Assembly (NCBI GenBank): GCA_034231615.1
Contig: CM067298.1
Location: 25,686,528 to 25,750,527 of the forward strand
Length of the DNA stretch: 64,000 nt
Direction: 5' to 3'
DNA from: Meghimatium bilineatum
Lineage: Eukaryota; Mollusca; Gastropoda; Stylommatophora; Philomycidae
A program made the translations under genes and the position numbers. Below are positions 32,981 through 44,073 of this stretch, one piece after another. Within the stretch, counting starts at the first letter, position 1. Every line of letters starts with the position of its first letter. The notes beneath the pieces were generated by a model that saw nothing but the letters and a program-made list of their open reading frames with translations, was not told the DNA's origin and did not search any database.

Positions 32981-34384
32981 ATATATATAAAATCAGTTTG
33001 CATGTTGGCGTGAAACAAAGATATCCCTGACAGACTTCTTCCTATACTATATTTTATTTTCATCAACTGTTATGATAAAGTTAAATAATAATAACAATAG
33101 CCAGTTAGTATACACAATTTCTCGATCCTAGTCAGCACAACACGTTTGGCTATATGTAGCACGATATTGCATGTTTACGTCTATACAGCAGGAGAATGGA
33201 AAGCGGTGATCTGAATACTTTCATAAATTTTAATCGTGTGGAGGGAGGGGGCGGCAGTTATATTTGCGTATAAAACTGAGTATAAACGGTCCCACGGGCA
33301 ATTTTTCAAACATCAGCTGAATATGGTTAAGCACCTTTAGATCCATTGGAAATAGTGACCATTATATTAGTCAACATTAGTAATAATCTTACAATTGAAA
33401 AAAAAATGATAAGTAATCAATCGTTGTCTTAAAACTCTAAATCGAGGCTATTACGATGATTGCACGCGCTGACGACTGGCACGAGCTAGTGAGCACGAAC
33501 AGGAAACTTGGGACAATACTATAGTTGCACTTGGGGGTCTAAATTAAGCCACTGATAGACGATGGCCTCACACTGCATTTAATAAATTGATACGCAAGTC
33601 CACGAATATCTTTTCAATAATCATTAATAAATCAAAGTCAAGAATGTGTGTGCGCGTGCGTGTGTGAGTGAGCATTTCTATGACAGCTGTGTATTGCACA
33701 TCAGAAGATGAAGTGTGTATGTACTACGTGCTGATGTATATGTTCGAACGTATTAAGGTCATGTTGTCATATGGGATGTCTGCTCATTAGTAGGAACATA
33801 AATACTTTCAAATCGTTGTATAATTTGATGTGGTACAAGTGATAAATTGGAGATGTCAACACAACAAACATGTGATCCATTTTATTCTATAGACACTCCA
33901 ATAGAAGCATTTTTGTGGATACAATTTGACTCGGTGGGTGCCCATCTCCCCTGTGAAACTTACTTATGATGTTCTCATGTATATACGGATAGATCTAAAG
34001 GAAAAGCTTGGGTCAAAGGGCGTGATACCATGGACCGCTGGATCAGCAACCAACCAACCAAAGGAAAAGCTATTAAAAACGGAGGTGGAAGAGTATACAC
34101 AAAACAAAGCACATAAATATCATGGAAATTCACATACAATGTCATAAGAAAACAATGCTCATACATCTTCGCTTGCGAAGGAGGAATATCATCACAATCA
34201 CCACACAAACACACCTGAGTTATATTTCTCTTGGTTCATCTCGTGAATACTTGCACATCACTCCCAACCAAACATAAGCACCACAGCTTCATCTCGTGAA
34301 TACTTGCACATCACTCCCAACCAAACATAAGCACAACAGCCTCACTGTGTCATATTCTTGACATCATTCCTACACAATTATATC
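32981..34384. other. Unique spacer, 1.4 kb
   Basis: A 53-bp perfect-looking duplication at 34236-34341 (TTCATCTCGTGAATACTTGC, ACATCACTCCCAACCAAACA, TAAGCAC). A short (TG)n lies at 33645-33670. A 73-codon plus frame at 33926-34147 is not recognised. Confidence 0.45.
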
Positions 34385-34775
34385 ACAGTTCATTTCAAAT
34401 TTTAAATATCTCCCTCCTCTCCGCACACACATATTACCGTCTAATTATTCCATATCATAGAATACTTCCCCCCCCCACCCCATTTCCACACGCACACACA
34501 CACATCTTCTAATTATTTCATATCCTAACATACACCCTCACACACACACACACACACACATAGTACCTTTTAATTATTGCATATCCTAACATATACCCTC
34601 CCACACACACATATTACCTTCTGATTATTTCATATTCTAACATACACCTCCCCCTCCCCACACATTACCTTCTGATTATTTCATATCCTAGCATACTCCC
34701 CCCCCCCCCCCAGACATATCACATTCTGACTATTTTATATCATGGCATACTCCCCACACAAATATAACACCTTTT
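34385..34775. repeat. About 55-65-bp repeat with embedded CA and C runs, six units
   Basis: Each unit has TTCTAATTATTTCATATCCT and AACATACACC, then a tract that is C-rich in some units and (CA)n in others. Unit length varies with that tract. Confidence 0.93.
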
Positions 34776-35138
34776 TTTCCTTTTCCACCCCGTTGAAATG
34801 CAACAATGTATATGGCACAAGGAATAATAATGGTCAATGTATAGTGCTGAAATGAAGGACAGCACCCGTTTACTAACGGCATGGATGTGCAGACTTTCTG
34901 CCGCCACGAAATAGCCATCGCATTCAATGAATATACCAGCGAATGGCAGCAGCAATTACAGCCATAGAATAACATCCCTCGAGTATTGGCAATATGATAA
35001 GGGAAACAACCAACAGAAAAACTCCCAACGGACCACAACATTCTATAATCTCCGATACATTACACCCCAATCTGATCACTCAATGGTGATCCATCTATAC
35101 ATTATCGTATGCTTTCCGTTTCATTTTCTCTGTTTCAG
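34776..35138. other. Unique spacer upstream of a candidate exon
   Basis: The plus frame 34927-35223 is open (MNIPANGSSN...LEYWQYDKGN...). Its last part is the candidate exon below. A pyrimidine tract occupies 35110-35138. Confidence 0.3.
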
Positions 35139-35199
35139 ACTAATGGTTCTAACAAAACACCACCGAATATATTTTTTGGTCAGCACACCATCTGAGCAG
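35139..35199 (+). CDS. Candidate internal exon, 61 bp
   Basis: Bounded by a very good 3' splice site (TTTCATTTTCTCTGTTTCAG|AC) and a 5' splice site (GAGCAG|GTAAAG). One frame is open: LMVLTKHHRIYFLVSTPSEQ. The pattern T-x-x-R-I-[YF]-[FY]-L-V-x-x-x-S-E is reminiscent of the last strands of pleckstrin homology domains (as in GAB-type adaptors), but 20 residues cannot prove this. In-frame sequence upstream (LEYWQYDK) could be an earlier strand if 35086-35138 is a 53-bp intron (ATG|GTGATC...CAG). Both are hypotheses. Confidence 0.35.
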
Positions 35200-35543
35200 G
35201 TAAAGTTACCAGAAGCCGATTAAAACGATTACCAAAATAAATATTAGCACATCAATACTGTCTTTTGTCCATGACAAACCGGACTGGCATTATCAACAGT
35301 TCGACTATTGGTCATCGATATAATATTATCGACGCAGCTAACGACCAAAACTGAACCAAGTCTGAGGTCCTGTTTCACGTGCGAATGAAATATGATCTCA
35401 ATTATGAATGAGTCAATATTGTGGATTCGTTGTGACCTCACAAATGTTTGCCCCATTTTTCTTTCTATGATTAGAAATATATAGAGGAAAAAATGAAAGA
35501 CAACGTATACGAAAGTCATAAACACGACCATAACAAACGCTTG
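35200..35543. other. Unique spacer
   Basis: Nothing recognised. Confidence 0.4.
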
Positions 35544-37165
35544 AAATGTTTAACATGTACACAACTATCATGGAATGTTTAACATGTACACAACTATCAT
35601 GGAATGTTTAACATGTACACAACTGCCTATCATGGAATGTTTAACATGTACACAACTGCCTATCATGGAATGTTTAACATGTACACAACTATCATGGAAT
35701 GTTTAACATGTACACAACTATCATGGAATGTTTAACATGTACACAACTATCATGGAATGTTTAACATGTACACAACTGCCTATCATGGAATGTTTAACAT
35801 GTACACAACTATCATGGAATGTTTAACATGTACACAACTATCATGGAATGTTTAACATGTACACAACTGCCTATCATGGAATGTTTAACATGTACACAAC
35901 TGCCTATCATGGAATGTTTAACATGTACACAACTATCATGGAATGTTTAACATGTACACAACTGCCTATCATGGAATGTTTAACATGTACACAACTGCCT
36001 ATCATGGAATGTTTAACATGTACACAACTATCATGGAATGTTTAACATGTACACAGCTGACTATCATGGAATGTTTAACATGTACACAACTATCATGGAA
36101 TGTTTAACATGTACACAGCTGACTATCATGGAATGTTTAACATGTACACAACTATCATGGAATGTTTAACATGTACACAACTGCCTATCATGGAATGTTT
36201 AACATGTACACAACTATCATGGAATGTTTAACATGTACACAGCTGACTATCATGGAATGTTTAACATGTACACAACTATCATGGAATGTTTAACATGTAC
36301 ACAACTATCATGGAATGTTTAACATGTACACAACTGCCTATCATGGAATGTTTAACATGTACACAACTGCCTATCATGGAATGTTTAACATGTACACAAC
36401 TATCATGGAATGTTTAACATGTACACAACTATCATGGAATGTTTAACATGTACACAACTATCATGGAATGTTTAACATGTACACAACTATCATGGAATGT
36501 TTAACATGTACACAACTATCATGGAATGTTTAACATGTACACAACTGCCTATCATGGAATGTTTAACATGTACACAACTGCTTATCATGGAATGTTTAAC
36601 ATGCACACAACTATCATGGAATGTTTAACATGCACACAACTGCCTATCATGGAATGTTTAACATGTACACAACTGCCTATCATGGAATGTTTAACATGTA
36701 CACAACTATCATGGAATGTTTAACATGCACACAACTGCCTATCATGGAATGTTTAACATGTACACAACTGCCTATCATGGAATGTTTAACATGTACACAA
36801 CTATCATGGAATGTTTAACATGTACACAGCTGACTATCATGGAATGTTTAACATGTACACAACTATCATGGAATGTTTAACATGTACACAACTGCCTATC
36901 ATGGAATGTTTAACATGTACACAACTATCATGGAATGTTTAACATGTACACAACTATCATGGAATGTTTAACATGTACACAACTGACTATCATGGAACGT
37001 TTAACATGTACACAACTGATTATCATGCAATGTTTAAGATACACACAACTGGCTATCATGGAATGTTTCATATATACACAACTGGCTATCATGAAATGTT
37101 TCACATATACACAACTGGCTATCATGCAATGTTTCCTATGCACACAACTGGCTATCATAATGTGA
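35544..37165. repeat. 29/33-bp two-length minisatellite, about 52 units
   Basis: Unit AATGTTTAACATGTACACAA-CTATCATGG (29 bp) alternates irregularly with forms carrying GCCT or GCTGA before ATCATGG (33 bp). Long-long-short (95 bp) recurs as a block, for example at 36526 and 36621. The last five or six units (from 36975) are diverged. Periodic frames are by-products. Confidence 0.98.
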
Positions 37166-37439
37166 TATTTTCTCTTGCTCTGTGTGGAAGTAATTTATTC
37201 ATGATAGATCTATATCCATACGTATGTTCTAACATCTCTTGATTCAGTTCTGGGTAGTACAAAACTGGTTCTTTCCCATTGGTTGAACTCTTTATTATGC
37301 AAGCAATTGGAACTGGGACACAGAGATCAGAATCCAACACACAACCATTGAAACAAAACGGTTCTAGCAAGTGTTTGGTCGATCCGTGAGAGACAATGAG
37401 ATGTCCCTTGGCAATATTTCCATCGAGTTCGATATACAT
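37155..37439 (-). CDS. Unidentified 94-codon open frame
   Basis: Starts MYIELDGNIAKGHLIVSHGS and continues LLEPFCFNGCVLDSD, PVPIACIIKSSTNGKEPVLY and YPELNQEMLEHTYGYRS. Composition is protein-like rather than repetitive and the frame covers a repeat-free stretch except its last few codons. No domain, splice site or copy elsewhere is recognised. It could be a single-exon relic of a host gene or of an unknown element. Confidence 0.25.
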   Translation of the reverse strand: MYIELDGNIAKGHLIVSHGSTKHLLEPFCFNGCVLDSDLCVPVPIACIIKSSTNGKEPVLYYPELNQEMLEHTYGYRSIMNKLLPHRARENITL

Positions 37440-37692
37440 TAACTCTCAATAATTATTGGAGAGAAAAATTAAAAGGGAGAGTTATTTACCAGTTAGTGGT
37501 ACAATAGCTAAAGTCTCAGCTACTGGATGTATGCCCACAGAACCACCTCACAATGGGGCGACGATGATTCAGTGATATGGTACACACAGGTAAAAGAAAA
37601 AAAGTAACACAAGTGAACAAATAATTCATATAATCACGATTCCATCAACGACATCTAATCTGATTGGCACTTGTATTTTTAGGGCACATACT
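37440..37692. other. Unique spacer
   Basis: Nothing recognised. Confidence 0.4.
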
Positions 37693-37975
37693 CTTCCACT
37701 TTTGCGTCTGTTCTCAGACTCCTGAAGATTATCAGGATGTAGTCCGGACAATGGAATGTGCAGTATCGTGGTTTACAGTTTGCCTACGATATATGTGCCT
37801 TTCGACATGGCACATCCTACTTCAACACGGCTTCTGGGTCACTTTCACCAATGGGAAGAGACTGCCAACTCTTACTCCCAAACTACCGTAATCGTCTCAT
37901 ACGATATGCATGGTAGGTAACAGTGTTCCTATTCTTTGTTCACCGTGCAGGTCCAGACAACACATCGGCGTGTGT
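37693..37975 (-). mobile_element. SINE-Y, near full length, inverted
   Basis: On the minus strand it runs from CGCCGATGTGTTGTCTGGAC via CAAAGAATAGGAACACTGTT and CATGCATATCGTATGAGACG to the shared tail CCGGACTACATCCTGATAAT. GGGAGTAAGA/TCTCTTCCC retains part of the central stem. ACATACT on both sides (37686, 37976) may be the target duplication. Confidence 0.8.
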
Positions 37976-38200
37976 ACATACTTATGTATTGTACTCTACT
38001 ATACACGTAACACTGGCACAGTGCACACAGCACACGGGTGTGCGTACATACGTACTTATTGTACAGATAGTTTCATGATAGCTCCCTGTTGCACACGTGA
38101 CACGCACACAGTGCACACAACACGGGGGCGATGGTGCATATTTATATATTGTACTCTACTACTAACGTGACACTGACACAGTGCACACAACAACACAAGA
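37976..38200. repeat. 70-92-bp repeat, three diverged copies
   Basis: GTACATAC...TATTGTAC, then AC-CGTGACACTG-CACAGTGCAC, then ACAACAC recurs three times. The middle copy is longer. Confidence 0.85.
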
Positions 38201-38624
38201 CAATTTCCAACTGTACTTGCAGACGTGGAGAACATAAGCAACAAACTTGCAGTGAAACAGTATGGCTACTTGTCGGTTTCTCTGCCACAAATTAAACACT
38301 ACGGTATCTACTGAACACCATTAACACAACAGGCAGTCAAAATCAATTACCTGTTTATTGAATCTTATGGAAGAACCAGCATCCACAAGAGTGGTTAATC
38401 AACGCAACGTTATTGTTCGGCATACACTTGTGAGTACTGTCAGTATTAATCAACTTATCGACACGGGCAACAAGCACACGTTTCTCCAAGTAGAAGATCA
38501 AGTGTTCTTAAGTCAAACTGTATCAGAACAATCGAATTGTTCTCAACTTTGTTTAGACTGACTAGAGCAGAAATTAAAAGGATACTACGAGTACGATTAA
38601 TGCACATGTGATGGTGTGTGTGCT
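38201..38624. other. Unique spacer
   Basis: A 67-codon plus frame (38358-38561) is not recognised. Confidence 0.35.
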
Positions 38625-38886
38625 TGTTCGTTCATGACAAATGATGTTGACCATTTTTACATCCACTTTTGACAATTCAGTTAGAATTATGACCATGCAT
38701 AATAGTTCGTTAGATGGCTAATTAGCCCTATTCGAGCTATAAATGTCGTCGGACGTGTAATGACCACTGTAGGTGGATTTTGGTATATCCGTGACTTTCT
38801 AGCTACTTTCCGCTGTTGTGTTGCAGCATTTCTCATATTTTTACAAGATGATACGTTCTTTTTAACTGTAGAGCGCCATGTAGATC
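38625..38886 (-). mobile_element. LINE-C 3' end, copy 2
   Basis: Minus strand reads RSTWRSTVKKNVSSC, ARKSRIYQNPPTVVI, then TFIARIGLISHL (zinc-finger helix) before decay. Homology with the 24272 copy stops at 38886, where LINE-B-like sequence begins. Confidence 0.75.
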
Positions 38887-39130
38887 TAGAAATCTTGACT
38901 GCCTGACCCTAATTTTTTATATGATTGATCTTTTAACGTCAGCATCAATGAGAAACTCTGCATTAGTTTTCTTTGCTGTCCGTGGTATTATTATCATTCT
39001 TCTCAGAAACCACATCTCTGTAGTATCTAATTCGCTTTGAATTTATTTATTTTTTACAGTCCATGCTTCACGTCCATAAAAAAGAATTGGTTCTATATAA
39101 TATCGAATTCGCGTCTGCATTAATAGTCTT
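38887..39130 (-). mobile_element. LINE-B-like reverse transcriptase C-terminus fragment
   Basis: Minus strand reads RTRIRYYIEPILFYGREAWT, LDTTEMWFLRRMIIIPRTAK, then KTNAEFLIDADVKRSII. The YGSExWT...EMWFxRRM block is typical of RTE-like LINEs. It abuts the LINE-C end without a spacer, so this is either a chimera or one insertion against another. Confidence 0.75.
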
Positions 39131-39534
39131 CCATTGCACAAAATGGTTCTCTTTTTTGGAACGTTGATTTTGGCTTGTGCTGTTCGGTTCTTTATCTCAC
39201 TTGATCATCTACCTTCTGATGTTAACAAGATGCCAAGCTATTTCACCTTTTCAACTTGTGTTAATTTTTTTGTCGTTAATTATTATGTTGCATCTTGGTG
39301 GCATATGTCTCTTCGAGACAACGTGATGGCACGTACTAATGATAAATGTATGTGGTTCTCGAGGAATTTAAAACCGAATGCAGTGTGCTGTCAGTGCACC
39401 ATTCATATTCATTATCTGGTTCATACTCATAGTAATTTGAGAGAGAAAAAAAACGATGAAAGTATTGACTAATATCGCATCTTTTATTAGGGATGCTGAT
39501 TGGTTGAATATGGAAAACGCGTTGACTCAAGTTT
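39131..39534. other. Unique spacer
   Basis: The 112-codon plus frame at 39134-39472 is not recognised; part may be antisense LINE. Confidence 0.35.
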
Positions 39535-39775
39535 CGAGGTGAAAGGCGCCATCTGAAAGGACATGGTTCTGATATAAGTATAAATTCGAGAGAAGATCCG
39601 TCTACTGTCGTCATTCCATGTCCGAACTGTCCAATGACATTTACAGCTCGAATAGGGCTCATTAGCCATCTACGAACTCATAATCAAGGACATATCTAAA
39701 ATTAAATTTTCAAAAGTGGATGTAACAAATGGTCATCATCACCTGTGATGGACGAACAACCAACCAAATTCGAGA
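39535..39775 (+). mobile_element. LINE-C 3' end, best-preserved zinc finger
   Basis: Plus strand from about 39535: FRGERRHLKGHGSDISINSR, EDPSTVVI, then CPNCPMTFTARIGLISHLRT-HNQGHI-stop. C-x2-C-x12-H-x3-H is a complete C2H2 finger and the frame ends just after it. The 3' untranslated part, AAAGTGGATGTAACAAATGG...GTGATGGACGAAC, matches 24272 in reverse. Confidence 0.85.
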
Positions 39776-40170
39776 CGCATAGTCCCTTTCACACATGGCT
39801 GCTTGTCTTGGCACGTATTATGGACAAAGTATTTTGCCCGCTATCACTAATTCTCTATCGGCTCAGATGATTAGTCCCAAAGGAAAGGCTACGCCAATAC
39901 GCTTGAAAACTAGCACAACTGCATGAGATGACAGATGATGGTTTTAATGCACCATCGACCGCCTTAGGATCGTCCCTGCAAATTTTTTGTTGGGGTTTAC
40001 TCCCGTGGCCAAAAGCACTTCCATACTAACCCGTTGGGCAGCGGATGAATAAGTCATGCAGAAAACGAAATGTAAGACATGGAGACAAGACATGTAGTGA
40101 CAACATTTTCACACATCCCCAACTTTCCTTAGTCGCCTCCTACGACACGTCTAGAAAGAATACATTAGCC
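39776..40170 (-). repeat. Unclassified sequence with a SINE-Y-like core (Z)
   Basis: On the minus strand ACGTGTCGTAGGAGGCGACT-AAGGAAAGTTGGGGATG (40110-40155) resembles the SINE-Y core TATCGTAAAAGGCGATTAAGG. The rest (39905-40110) has no second copy here. Confidence 0.4.
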
Positions 40171-40484
40171 ATCTTATTTGCACCATGAACTAGAAGTCTA
40201 GGTCAGACGGTCGACCGCGTACTGGACACTATACTTATATAATGAATAACATGTTTGATATGATATGTTTAATACTATGTGTTGTAATATCATCAACTAT
40301 CCAGTCATAGGACTTGTGTTAGTAATCAAAAAATCTTGTTCAGGACGGCTTTCTAGATATCAACTTAAATCTGAATACACCCAATGTCTTGCTTGCATGA
40401 ACAATAAATACGCCATAATTGGAATTTTATATTTTGTCTCCCGCCTGGATTTCGTCCTCTAATATTTTCTGCGGCAGTCATTTT
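40171..40484. other. Unique spacer
   Basis: Nothing recognised. Confidence 0.4.
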
Positions 40485-40925
40485 TATTTGTCAATATAAC
40501 CGTCTAATTGTGTGGCTTATATTGTGTCGGTACATGTTTGTCTCATAATGAAAGTCTACATTTTGTCTCATAATTTAACAATCTACATTTTTGTCTCATA
40601 AAGGAACAGTCTACATTTTGTCCCATAATGGAAAGTATACATTATGTCTCATAATTTAACAATCTACATGTTTGTCGCATAATGGAACAGTGTATTTTTT
40701 CTCTTAATGGAGCAGTCCACATATTTGTCTAACAATGGAATAGTCTACATTTTCTCTCGTAATTGAACACTCTACATTTTGTCTCATAATTGAACAGTCT
40801 AAATTTTGTCTCATAATGGGACAGTCGAAATTTGTCTCTGGGTCAGTCTACATGTTTCTTGTGTTTTCTCGTGCATCCATTAGTGAGTCTACATTTTATC
40901 TTACAGTGTGGCCGTCTACAAACTC
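40485..40925. repeat. Decayed about 29-bp repeat (CTACATTTTGTCTCATAATG)
   Basis: About fourteen diverged units of GTCTACATTTTGTCTCATAA-TGGAACA. The array at 45881-46202 is built on the same unit. Confidence 0.9.
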
Positions 40926-40929
40926 TTGC

Positions 40930-41085
40930 CAGCTATCAAGATATAGCACCTAGAACGGAGTTCACCGTTTCATTGCGATATATGTGCATTTGAACACACT
41001 AAAACCTACTTCATCGTACCAATGTTGAGTCACGCATAACCTTACACGGGACTGGGTTGTAAACTCCACCCCTTGTTCGCCTATT
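40930..41085 (-). mobile_element. SINE-Y, strongly diverged copy
   Basis: CGATATATGTGCATTTGAACACA and CCTACTTCATC...GAGTCACGCATAACC align with 37780-37845 (CGATATATGTGCCTTTCGAC, CCTACTTCAACACGGC). Confidence 0.55.
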
Positions 41086-41167
41086 AGAACAAGCAAGACA
41101 AGTCATATAGTCACTATAATATGCCCCACTTTCTGTATCGGCAACACAATATAAAATATGTCAATTA

Positions 41168-41512
41168 AATTCATTAATTTAACCATTAGTATGTTAATCT
41201 GCCTCATCTATATAGCCAGTAGTATGTTAATCTGCCTCATCTATATAGCCATTAGTATGTTAATCTGCCTCATCTATATAGCCATTAGTATGTTAATCTG
41301 CCTCATCTATATAGCCAGTAGTATGTTAATCTGCCACATCTATATAGCCTTTAGTATGTTAATCTGCCTCATCTATATAGCCTTTAGTATGTTAATCTGC
41401 CTCATCTATATAGCCAGTAGTATGTTAATCTGCCTCATCTATATAGCCAGTAGTATGTTAATCTGCCTCATCTATATAGCCTTTAGTATGTTAATCTGCC
41501 TCATATACATAA
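41168..41512. repeat. 33-bp minisatellite, about 10 units
   Basis: Unit ATAGCCAGTAGTATGTTAAT-CTGCCTCATCTAT. An 11-codon repeat (SMLICLIYIAS) makes an apparent hydrophobic 119-codon protein at 41158-41517, which is an artefact. Confidence 0.97.
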
Positions 41513-41690
41513 TGTAAACGCACACAGGCACGCACACACATCCTACTCTGTCAATCGTATACATCTAACTATACATCTGCCCGTCAATGTGTCTAATATA
41601 TCTAGCCATTGGTCTGTGAATCTGATTTATATATCTATACATCAGTCAGTAAATCTGCCTCCTCTATCTATCCATCAGTCCTTCAATCTG
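41513..41690. repeat. Decayed edge of the 33-bp array
   Basis: Worn units (CTAGCCATTGGTCTGTGAAT, CATCAGTCAGTAAATCTGCC). Confidence 0.7.
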
Positions 41691-42234
41691 GTTTCACGTT
41701 GAAATCATTCAGAGCGTTTACGTAAACACATTGATAAACCCCATGCATGCTATCACCTTCACTCAATGACTATATCATCAATACGATCTCTCCCTGGAAA
41801 CATCGATCAATGTCAATACTGCTAAAAGTTCATACACTCTTATAATCATCATGAAAAAATATGAGCATGTACAGTGCAATCCCTCTATAACGCCTTCTTT
41901 TATAACATATTTCACTATTAAAAACATTTTATTTCCAAAATTTCCAATTATATTTAATCTTTTTTTAATTTATATTGTATATTGTATATAGTGTACCTCT
42001 GTCGTTACATGCATATTCAGTTGGACTAAGTTGTTATAATTGGATTTGACTGAGCCTAATACATTATGATGTGTGATTTAAATATGGCTGCTAGCCTATC
42101 TAATCCCGTGTACCCATTCAATATCGCTTTTCTATCAGTGTTGCCAAACAGCTAGAGCTGTTTAAGGCCAAATTCAGGTAAAATATGACCCCAAATTAAC
42201 ATTTCTTTTCGTTTTATACAACTTTATGCCTTGC
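41691..42234. other. Unique AT-rich spacer
   Basis: Nothing recognised. Confidence 0.4.
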
Positions 42235-42650
42235 AGCAGTGTCAGGGGTAGAGGTGTTCTCTAGGGGTAGCCATTTTGTGTGCTTCATATATGTTTGTTA
42301 TCGTTGATTCTTTTATTTCTGTAATCCATCTTTTGCTTGGTCTGCCCCTGGCTTCGCATCCATCGTGTCTGTATATCAATTTTTTATGAGGGGCACTATC
42401 TGATGGTAGTCTGGAAGCATGTGAAAACCACTTAATCTATTGTCTTCTGATGTAATCCAGGATGGGCATTGTGCATGTTAGTCTTCTGATGTTTTCACTT
42501 CTGATTCTATCACTTCTGTTGTAACAAGTTTTATTTTGACTTTTGTTGTTAGTGTCCACGTTTGACATTGATAGCATAGTGATGGTATAATGATCGTTTT
42601 AAATAATGTTGTTTTGATGTTCATGTTCACATATTTTGTTTTTGAAATTA
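42235..42650 (-). mobile_element. LINE-A C-terminal fragment
   Basis: Collinear with 5100-5560 and 30590-30980: CAGGGGTAGAGGTGTTCTCT, GTAATCCATCTTTTGCTTGG, TCTGATGGTAGTCTGGAAGC, GTGAAAACCACTTAATCTAT, TTGACATTGATAGCATAGTG. Confidence 0.8.
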
Positions 42651-43044
42651 AACCAAATTAACCAAACTGCTAAATTATGTACAACTTGTGCGTAATATAA
42701 TGAAACACGACTAACTCTGTGAAACTAAATTAAAGCTCTGATAGCAATTACTGCATCTAGGAGATTCAGTTATGTTATGTGTTTTGGTTAGATTTTGACA
42801 TTTAGGGGCGGTCCATAAAATACGTCAATATTCTTGTTTATTTGTTTTACCCCCCCCCCCCCCTCATCTTGCCTTTTGAAGTTAAAAAATCGTGATTTAT
42901 TTCACATTTTAAAAATGTTTTAATTTAAACAATGCCATTGGTGTATAGAAATTCGCATTGTTGACATCAACTTTTGTCAATCCTCCACACCTTCTCGACA
43001 ACTGTCAAACTTGAGAGGGCTTTGGCACCTATAATTTACTATGC
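42651..43044. other. Unique spacer with a C-run
   Basis: GGGGCGGTCCATAAAATACG (42806 on) followed by a run of about 14 C (42850) recalls terminal regions of some DNA transposons, but no second end was found. Confidence 0.3.
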
Positions 43045-43235
43045 ACAGTACTAGTAGTCAGCTGTGATATTATGGCTCACTTCATGTGGTGCCAGCATCC
43101 AGCTATAGTGTTCTGGTTCATAGGACCCGACGTTAGCAGCCAACTATGGTGTTATGGGTCACCGGACAGTGTGCTAGCATCCAGATATTCAGTTCCAGTT
43201 CACTGAATGTTGCTGTGCAACCATCTACGAAGTTA
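43045..43235. repeat. About 51-bp repeat, four to five diverged copies
   Basis: Recurring AGTCAGCTGTGATATTATGG, ATCCAGCTATAGTGTTCTGG, AGCCAACTATGGTGTTATGG, ATCCAGATATTCAGTTCCAG at about 50-bp spacing. Confidence 0.75.
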
Positions 43236-44073
43236 TGACAACTAAAGCAAACGAGTTACTAAGTCTTCTTGATCCCACTGGGTAGGTTTCTAGAGCTTGA
43301 TGTTCAACCCTCATCTTGCATCTTGAAATGTTGAAGTAGGCGCACTGCCACGAACTAGGCAATCTTCTACTTCAGAGCTTAATCTGTTGCAACTTATACA
43401 ATCTAGAAAGGTACGCTGACGATAAAAGAGTCGATTCCCTTCAAGTATATTTCCTACGCAAATCAACGAACGGAATATCAATACTTCATCAACTGGATAC
43501 ACTTGTTAAAGAATTCCGTGGGGAGATAAAACACGATCTTTTTCAATATGGTTCCTGGAACGGAATATTCCCTGCCGTTGTTAGAAAAAAATACTATTAA
43601 ATTATCTTTCACTTGACGCCATATAAATGGTGGTGTTAGCATTTCTTTTACACAAATACATTGTTCATCAGAATATATTGAAAGTATATTGAAAGAAAAA
43701 TGCCACTTTCTTGGAAAAATCATTATACCCAATGTTAAAATGTCAATTGTGATTGTTCTAAATACTTTCCACTTCACGGTCAACAAGCCACACTTTCATA
43801 AAACGTGATTTTGTCTTGTGATACTATTTTTTCCATTCTACATTGACACACAGAGAGAAAGACAAATCTCCAAATGTGAAAAGTGACAAGGCAAGAGAAA
43901 ATTTTATTATACTGTAAATTTGTAGAATTTATATATGGCGATCGACACAGAATTTTGTTTTAGCTTCACTGATTTTCTAAACAATATTTACTTTTACTAA
44001 GTTGTCATTGCTTTCTGAATGGTCCGAATGCACAATTGCCATTCAGCTGCGACTGAACCTGGTCGACTAACAC
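43236..44073. other. Unique spacer
   Basis: Adjoining minus frames (43478-43786 with 102 codons, 43311-43502 with 63) overlap and are not periodic, but no domain or splice site is recognised. Confidence 0.3.

Noticed and set aside
41158-41517. 119-codon hydrophobic protein resembling a membrane segment repeat
   Set aside because: Exact product of a 33-bp minisatellite.
42806-42863. DNA transposon terminus (GGTCCATAAAATACGTCA plus C run)
   Set aside because: Resembles ends seen in some DNA transposons, but no partner inverted end or target duplication was found.
43311-43786. Two adjoining minus frames as one decayed gene
   Set aside because: No recognisable domain and the overlap is in different frames; may be chance.
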